A DNA stretch of 35,354 nt from Deltaproteobacteria bacterium. Its GTDB lineage: Bacteria > Desulfobacterota > JADFVX01. Below, in pieces: positions 30,501-35,354 of this stretch (its first letter is position 1; each line of letters opens with the position of its first letter). Under the pieces are notes generated by a model that saw only the letters and a program-made list of their open reading frames with translations, made no database searches and was not told the DNA's origin. Both the position numbers and the translations under genes were made by a program. Where the stretch lies: the NCBI GenBank assembly GCA_029860075.1, contig JAOUBX010000007.1, positions 1 to 35,354 of the forward strand. Direction: 5' to 3'.

Positions 30501-33098
30501 TCACTTCTTCTCAAACTTAAGCGCCCTCTCTCCACCCTCTGCCTTATCGACAACAATCACATCCCCCTCAAGAAAGTTTCCCGCCAGTATTCCCATAGCA
30601 AGGGGGTCCTGAATCTCATGCTGGATGGCCCTTTTCAGGGGCCTTGCGCCGAATTGGGGATCGAAGCCGATAGTGGCGAGGCTTTCTTTAGCAGCGTCAG
30701 TGAGCTTTATGGTGAGCTTCCTGTCGGCGAGGAGCTTTTTCAGTCTTTCAAGCTGAATATCGATGATGACCTTGATTTCTTCCAGACCGAGCTGATGGAA
30801 GATGATCACATCATCGACCCTGTTGATGAACTCGGGCTTGAAGCCGGCCTGGAGCTCCGTCCAGACAAGCTTTTTCATGGCTTCATATTCACCTTCTGCA
30901 AATTCCTGGATATGCCTGCTCCCTATGTTGGAGGTCATAATGAGAATTGTGTTTTTAAAATCTACCGTCCTTCCCTGTCCGTCGGTGAGTCTTCCGTCGT
31001 CGAGGACCTGGAGCAGCACGTTAAAGACGTCGTTATGGGCCTTTTCGATTTCATCGAAGAGGATCACCGAATAGGGCCTGCGCCTTACGGCTTCCGTCAG
31101 TTGCCCGCCTTCCTCGTACCCCACATAACCGGGAGGGGCGCCGATGAGCCGTGATACGGTGTGCTTCTCCATATATTCACTCATGTCGATTCTTACCATG
31201 GCCTGCTCATCGTCGAACATGAATTCGGCCAATGCTCTGGCAAGCTCCGTCTTGCCCACACCGGTGGGTCCCAGGAAGATAAAAGAGCCCATAGGACGGT
31301 TGGGGTCCTGAAGGCCCGCCCTTGAACGCCTGACGGCGTTGGCAACGGCGTTGATAGCTTCGCGTTGACCTACGACGCGCTTTTTAAGCCGCTCTTCCGT
31401 ATGAAGGAGCTTATCCATTTCCCCTTCCATCATTTTTGAAAGGGGAACGCCTGTCCAGCGAGAGACAATGGCGGCGATTTCTTCTTCATCCACCTCTTCA
31501 GAAAGCATTTTCTTGTCTTTTTGCTGCTCTTCAAGGCGCTTGTTTTCATCAATAAGGTTTTTTTCAAGTTCTGTCAGTGTGCCGTATTTTAGTTCCGCCG
31601 CCTTGCCCAGGTTGCCTTCTCTTTCGGCTTTTGCAGCGTCAACTTTGGTATTCTCGATCTTTTCCTTGGTTTCCCTGATTTTCTGGATCGTCTCTTTTTC
31701 GGCCTGCCAGTGGCCTTTCATGGCGGCGCTCTTTTCCTTAAGTTCAGCCAGTTCCTTTTCTACACTGCTCAGCCTTTCTTTCGAGGCGGCGTCTTTCTCC
31801 TTTTTTAGCGCCTCGGCCTCTATCTGGCACTGGATGATCTTTCTCTCCACTTCATCTATTTCGGTGGGGAGGGAGTCGATCTCGATTCGCATTCTCGATG
31901 CCGCTTCGTCAATGAGATCGATGGCCTTGTCAGGGAGAAAGCGATCTGTAATGTAGCGGTTAGAGAGTGTGGCTGCCGCTACAATAGCGTTGTCCTTAAT
32001 CCTGACACCATGATGCACTTCGTAGCGTTCCTTGAGGCCTCGCAGGATGGCAATGGTATCCTCCACATTGGGCTCACCTACAAGAACGGGCTGAAAGCGC
32101 CTCTCCAGGGCGGCGTCTTTTTCGATATGCTTGCGGTATTCGTCGAGTGTCGTTGCGCCTACACATCTCAGTTCACCCCTGGCAAGGGCCGGTTTTAGCA
32201 TATTGGAGGCGTCCATGGCGCCCTCGGCAGCGCCTGCGCCGACGAGGGTATGCAGTTCGTCGATAAAGAGGATAATTTCTCCCTCCGCGCCGGCAATCTC
32301 CTGGAGAAGGGCTTTAAGACGTTCCTCGAATTCTCCCCTGAATTTGGCGCCCGCAATGAGGGCCCCCATATCGAGGGCGACAATTTTCTTGTTTTTAAGC
32401 GTTTCCGGAATATCGCCGGAGACGATGCGCTGGGCAAGGCCCTCGGCGATGGCCGTTTTGCCGACACCCGGTTCACCGATGAGGACGGGATTATTTTTTG
32501 TTCTTCTCGACAATACCTGGATGACCCTTCTTACCTCTTCATCCCTTCCGATGACGGGATCGAGCTTGCCCCTTCTTGCAAGGTCGATAAGGTCTCTGGC
32601 ATATTTTTCCAGTGACTGGTATTTTCCTTCGGGATTCTGGTCTGTCACTCGCTGGCTCCCTCTGATTTCTTTTAAGGTTTTAAATATGAGATCTCTCGTG
32701 AGACCGCTCTTTGCAAGAAGCCTGGCGGCGGCAGTCTCCTTTTCTTCGGACAAGGCGATGAGCAGGTGCTCGGTGCTGACAAATTCATCTTTCAGTTTGC
32801 CCGCCTCTTCACGGGCCTTGCTAAAACACCTGTTAAGGGCTGGAGAAAGATAGACCTGGCTGCCGCCGCTGCCGTAGACTTTGGGTGCTTTCTCAAGGAC
32901 TTTTTTTGTTTCCTCTCTGAGTTGGGAAATATCAATGCCCGCCTTTTTAAGGAGGGGAAGGGTGACGCCTTCTGACTGTTCGAGCAGGGCCATGAGCAGA
33001 TGTGCCGTGTCGATTTGCTGGTGGTTCTTCTTTTCTGCTATAGACTGGGCCTCGGCAATGGCTTCCTGCGATTTTAGGGTAAATTTGTCAAATCTCAT
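30501..33098 (-). CDS. clpB: ATP-dependent disaggregase ClpB
   Basis: An 865-residue Hsp100 chaperone, full length. It has two N-domain repeats ([19 protein letters not shown] and [17 protein letters not shown]), NBD1 with Walker A GEPGVGKT (about 206-213) and [15 protein letters not shown], a coiled-coil middle domain (about 400-525) that distinguishes ClpB from ClpA and ClpC, and NBD2 with Walker A GPTGVGKT (about 608-615), [39 protein letters not shown] and the C-terminal sensor-2 segment [10 protein letters not shown]. It has no ClpP-binding IGF/L loop that I can see. It works with DnaK to rescue aggregated proteins in the cytosol. A near-consensus sigma-70 promoter lies upstream. Confidence 0.97.
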   Translation of the reverse strand: MRFDKFTLKSQEAIAEAQSIAEKKNHQQIDTAHLLMALLEQSEGVTLPLLKKAGIDISQLREETKKVLEKAPKVYGSGGSQVYLSPALNRCFSKAREEAGKLKDEFVSTEHLLIALSEEKETAAARLLAKSGLTRDLIFKTLKEIRGSQRVTDQNPEGKYQSLEKYARDLIDLARRGKLDPVIGRDEEVRRVIQVLSRRTKNNPVLIGEPGVGKTAIAEGLAQRIVSGDIPETLKNKKIVALDMGALIAGAKFRGEFEERLKALLQEIAGAEGEIILFIDELHTLVGAGAAEGAMDASNMLKPALARGELRCVGATTLDEYRKHIEKDAALERRFQPVLVGEPNVEDTIAILRGLKERYEVHHGVRIKDNAIVAAATLSNRYITDRFLPDKAIDLIDEAASRMRIEIDSLPTEIDEVERKIIQCQIEAEALKKEKDAASKERLSSVEKELAELKEKSAAMKGHWQAEKETIQKIRETKEKIENTKVDAAKAEREGNLGKAAELKYGTLTELEKNLIDENKRLEEQQKDKKMLSEEVDEEEIAAIVSRWTGVPLSKMMEGEMDKLLHTEERLKKRVVGQREAINAVANAVRRSRAGLQDPNRPMGSFIFLGPTGVGKTELARALAEFMFDDEQAMVRIDMSEYMEKHTVSRLIGAPPGYVGYEEGGQLTEAVRRRPYSVILFDEIEKAHNDVFNVLLQVLDDGRLTDGQGRTVDFKNTILIMTSNIGSRHIQEFAEGEYEAMKKLVWTELQAGFKPEFINRVDDVIIFHQLGLEEIKVIIDIQLERLKKLLADRKLTIKLTDAAKESLATIGFDPQFGARPLKRAIQHEIQDPLAMGILAGNFLEGDVIVVDKAEGGERALKFEKK

Positions 33099-33138
33099 GA
33101 CTTGCCTCGTCGTTTATTTGTTTTGAACATTCACTTTT

Positions 33139-33167
33139 AATATAATTACCACTTGCCTGGCTGTCAA
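33139..33167 (-). promoter_or_regulatory. Near-consensus sigma-70 promoter of clpB
   Basis: On the minus strand TTGACA (33167-33162) is followed after exactly 17 nt by TATATT (33144-33139). The leader to the ATG at 33098 is about 35 nt. I see no CIRCE dyad (TTAGCACTC/GAGTGCTAA) and no sigma-32-type CTTGAAA/CCCCAT pair in this gap, so heat control, if any, is not visible here. Confidence 0.75.
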
Positions 33168-33357
33168 TATGGCTGCAGGATGATGGGAAGGGCTGATGAA
33201 AAGCTCTGCTTTTCTTCTCTTTGACAGGATCAGGGCAGAAAAAGAGGAAAAAAACTGACATCTCCTTTTTTTATTGTTACAATGAGCTTGTCGCCAAAAG
33301 AGCGGGGTATGTTTATCGGTTCATTCCTCAAAGACAATCTAATTAGAGGATAGAGGT

Positions 33358-33708
33358 ATGGTTATTACAGGTAAGAGAATTCCCAAAAGAAGGCAACTTA
33401 TTTATTATTCAGAGGTTGTCGACCAGAATAAGAAGACCCTGGCAGGTTATCTTATTGATATATCGACTTCGGGTATAAAGCTGATGATGGAAGGGGAGGT
33501 TGAGACTGACAAGCTTTTTGCTTTTGAAGCAAAACTTCCCTATGAGATAGAAGGCCGCAAAGCGCTTGTTTTTGAAGCAAAATCAATCTGGTGCAAAAGG
33601 GACGTCAATCCCGACTATTATGCGGCGGGCTTTGAAATAGAGAAAATAGATATTGCCGACGAAAAGATTATTATAAAACTTATGCTCGAATACGGTTTCA
33701 GTAAATAG
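33358..33708 (+). CDS. PilZ domain protein
   Basis: A 116-residue stand-alone PilZ protein. The two c-di-GMP-binding motifs are present: RxxxR as RIPKR near residue 6, and DxSxxG as DISTSG near residue 37. They are followed by the beta-barrel pattern (LFAFEAKLPYEIEGRKALVFEAKSIWC). It probably binds cyclic di-GMP in the cytosol and passes the signal to a partner, such as a motility or exopolysaccharide machine, that is not encoded nearby. AGAGGATAGAGG before the ATG is a good ribosome binding site. Confidence 0.9.
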   Translation: MVITGKRIPKRRQLIYYSEVVDQNKKTLAGYLIDISTSGIKLMMEGEVETDKLFAFEAKLPYEIEGRKALVFEAKSIWCKRDVNPDYYAAGFEIEKIDIADEKIIIKLMLEYGFSK

Positions 33709-33799
33709 ACGGGCCTTCACGACAAAAGCCGGCGCATAAATATCATCATAAGTAAAGAAAGCTTTTCCTGCCAAGCCTGAGCAAACCGACTAAAATCCC

Positions 33800-35035
33800 A
33801 TGAATAAGCATACGAAAAGATTTATCATATCGTCGTTCATCTATTTTTTAGCGGGTTGCACTCTCGGTGTGGTCTCTGTGGCCATGCCTGAACTTGTGAC
33901 TGTTCTTCGCCCCGTCCATGCCCATCTGAATCTGCTCGGCTGGGTTTCCATGATGATTATCGGTGTGAGCTATTTCGTTATTCCCCTGTTTATCGGAAAA
34001 AACCCCTATAGTGAAAAGGCCCTTACCCTTCATTTTGCAACGGCCAATATCGGGATTATCGGTATGGTCTTTTCTTTTGCCACAATGAATTATGGCCTTT
34101 TACCGCTTTTTGCCCTTATTGAAGTCTTTTCGTCTTACCTCTTTCTCTTTAATATTATCTCGACGGCCATCAAAGGGGAGGCGGTTAAAGAGCTTCCTTC
34201 GAACTGGGATTTTCTCATGGGAGAGGCTGATAAGGAGGTGGATAAATGGGCTTCCTGTTTTACGCAGGCGGCAACGCTTTATTTTGTAATAGGGTGTTCC
34301 CTCGGCGCTTACATGGCCCTGTCCGCTTCAGGGTGGGCTTTTTTGAAGGTCCATTTTCACATCAATCTTCTCGGCTGGATAACGATGATGATTTACGGTG
34401 TCGCCTACCATATTTTCCCCCGTTTTTCCCGTAGAGATGTAAAGAATAAAGGGCTTGTAAAAACCAACTTTATAGTGGCTAATTCAGGGCTTCTTTTTAT
34501 GGTTGCCGCTCTTATTTTAGAGGGGAGTTTAAGCTCCGGGCTTTCACAGATGTTTATCGGGATTTCCGGACTCATTGCAGGGTTGGCAGGCCTTATGTTT
34601 GTTTATAATATTCTCCCCTCTGTATTGTCTGCCGTAGAGACTATGGGTAAGGCTTCGGTTCGCTTTGTTCTTGCCAGCCTCACTTATCTTGTGCTCGGTA
34701 TCATACTTGGTCTGTTAATGGCATTCATGCCGGGACTTACTGAAAAAATCATGCCTGTCCATGCCCACCTAAACGTCCTTGGTTGGATTACCATGATGAT
34801 TTATGGTGTCGGTTACTACATTATTCCAAGGTTTGCCGGCAGGGAGCTTCACAGTCAGGCTATTGCCGGTTTGCAGTTCTGGATTGCCAATGCAGGTCTC
34901 CTGTTCTTTCTTATCCTTTATCCCCTGGGAGGTGAGATGCGGCAGGTGGCGACTCTATTTGCATTCCTCGAACTGGTTGCTGCCGTCCTTTTTATCTATA
35001 ATATAGGCCGTTCCCTCCTCAAAGAAAGTTTCTGA
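33800..35035 (+). CDS. COX1-like membrane protein with threefold repeat
   Basis: A 411-residue polytopic protein, about 12 membrane helices, related to subunit I of heme-copper (cbb3-type) oxidases. The same motif occurs three times: HAHLNLLGWVSMMIIGVSYF (His40, His42), HFHINLLGWITMMIYGVAYH (His185, His187) and HAHLNVLGWITMMIYGVGYY (His321, His323), at spacings of about 145 and 136 residues, each within a four-helix unit. The proteins of this group are much shorter than full oxidase subunits, and it is unclear whether they bind heme or copper. No other oxidase subunit is next to it. It follows the PilZ gene after 91 nt on the same strand. Confidence 0.8.
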   Translation: MNKHTKRFIISSFIYFLAGCTLGVVSVAMPELVTVLRPVHAHLNLLGWVSMMIIGVSYFVIPLFIGKNPYSEKALTLHFATANIGIIGMVFSFATMNYGLLPLFALIEVFSSYLFLFNIISTAIKGEAVKELPSNWDFLMGEADKEVDKWASCFTQAATLYFVIGCSLGAYMALSASGWAFLKVHFHINLLGWITMMIYGVAYHIFPRFSRRDVKNKGLVKTNFIVANSGLLFMVAALILEGSLSSGLSQMFIGISGLIAGLAGLMFVYNILPSVLSAVETMGKASVRFVLASLTYLVLGIILGLLMAFMPGLTEKIMPVHAHLNVLGWITMMIYGVGYYIIPRFAGRELHSQAIAGLQFWIANAGLLFFLILYPLGGEMRQVATLFAFLELVAAVLFIYNIGRSLLKESF

Positions 35036-35083
35036 CGAAGCAATCTCTAATTTCTTGGTTTATATAAGCCTGAGATTACTTCG
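35036..35083. repeat. Inverted repeat after the COX1-like gene
   Basis: CGAAGCAATCTC (35036-35047) and GAGATTACTTCG (35072-35083) match with one mispair. The following words CGCTTCCCTCGCAATGACAG are a well-known type of dispersed intergenic repeat. It may also serve as a transcription end signal, though no T run follows. Confidence 0.5.
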
Positions 35084-35291
35084 CTTCCCTCGCAATGACA
35101 GAAGCAGAGGACCTTTTATTAGTTCATCAGTTGCTTTTTTCAGCTTCACAGGTATTTTTTTACAAAAAAAAGTTCCTTTTATCCAAAAAAGCTTGACTTT
35201 TTTTGGCAAAATCTGTAAAAGAGGAGTTTTTCATTTTACCCGGTTTGGTTAAACCTTAAGAACTATTAACAAGAAATATCAGGAGGTAATA

Positions 35292-35354
35292 ATGCAACTG
35301 ACAGGTTTGTTATGGGGAGGAAAACTCCTTGAGAGAGTTGAATTCCCGACAGCG
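35292..35354 (+). CDS. Start of an unidentified gene (partial)
   Basis: AGGAGGT at 35281-35287 stands five bases before ATG at 35292, an ideal ribosome binding site. The 21 codons before the window end read MQLTGLLWGGKLLERVEFPT plus Ala. This is too short to identify, and there is no clear signal peptide. Confidence 0.6.
   Translation, partial: MQLTGLLWGGKLLERVEFPTA

Noticed and set aside
31468..31956. 162-aa plus-strand Ser-rich frame
   Set aside because: Antisense to the coiled-coil middle domain of clpB. The Ser/Phe richness is the complement of Glu/Lys codons.
32131..32853. 240-aa plus-strand open frame inside clpB
   Set aside because: Antisense to the highly conserved NBD1 of clpB, with Ser/Arg/Leu-rich composition typical of a reverse-strand shadow and no family features.
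33250..33357. CIRCE or sigma-54 promoter around clpB and pilZ
   Set aside because: No TTAGCACTC dyad and no TGGCAC-N5-TTGC pair could be found in the gap between the two genes.
1..35354. Transposase, integrase or phage structural genes
   Set aside because: I looked for DDE, HUH and tyrosine or serine recombinase motifs because of the many repeats. No open frame on either strand shows them.
1..35354. tRNA or rRNA genes
   Set aside because: No cloverleaf with a GTTCGAATC-type T arm and no rRNA-like conserved stretch was seen. There is also no tRNA end to serve as an attachment site for the accessory block.

Overview
The window looks like a piece of chromosome from a Gram-negative, moderate-GC bacterium. 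Several things point to the former Deltaproteobacteria (Desulfobacterota) or a relative: a lipobox-bearing c-type cytochrome, large lipoproteins, a PilZ protein, a heme-copper-oxidase-like membrane protein, and many dispersed intergenic repeats of types I associate with that group. This placement is an inference; there is no rRNA or tRNA gene here to confirm it.

Layout. From 1 to 11.7 kb is mostly ordinary chromosome: a GFA/CENP-V-fold enzyme, a small hypothetical protein, a monoheme cytochrome c, a DUF445 membrane protein, two overlapping lipoprotein genes rich in 11-residue repeats, a two-TM hypothetical, and a PadR-regulated ABC exporter (regulator, ATPase and FtsX-type permease). From 11.7 to 25.4 kb is an accessory region. 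Its gene-free stretches are filled with dispersed repeats. They include a 162-bp element present in inverted copies at 11981-12142 and 20411-20572, which bracket an 8.3-kb block. The block holds a divergent ribbon-helix-helix/hypothetical pair around a 28-bp perfect palindrome, an XRE regulator, an unknown 206-aa protein, a compact operon sce7726 - sce7725 - RES-domain protein, and an acyltransferase-like gene coupled to a phosphoserine-aminotransferase homologue. Beyond it lie an AAA/DUF4143 ATPase with a 16-bp inverted repeat in its upstream region and a secreted subtilisin-like protease with CARDB domains.

From 25.3 to 30.4 kb is a second defence-like cluster: a possible small RNA or attenuator, a DUF4231/SLATT two-TM protein, a protein with a TIR/deoxyribosyltransferase-like head and a TRAFs-binding (DUF4071) tail, a 42-aa TIR stump, and a large TIR-NB-ARC (STAND) protein. 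From 30.5 kb the window returns to core genes: clpB with a near-consensus promoter, a PilZ protein, a 12-TM COX1-like protein with a threefold internal repeat, and the first 21 codons of an unknown gene.

The strongest candidates for undescribed biology are the sce7726/sce7725/RES operon, the SLATT/TRAF-binding/TIR-STAND cluster, and the lipoprotein pair whose 11-residue repeats resemble those of membrane-binding amphipathic-helix proteins. All functional statements come from motif recognition by eye; no database search was run.
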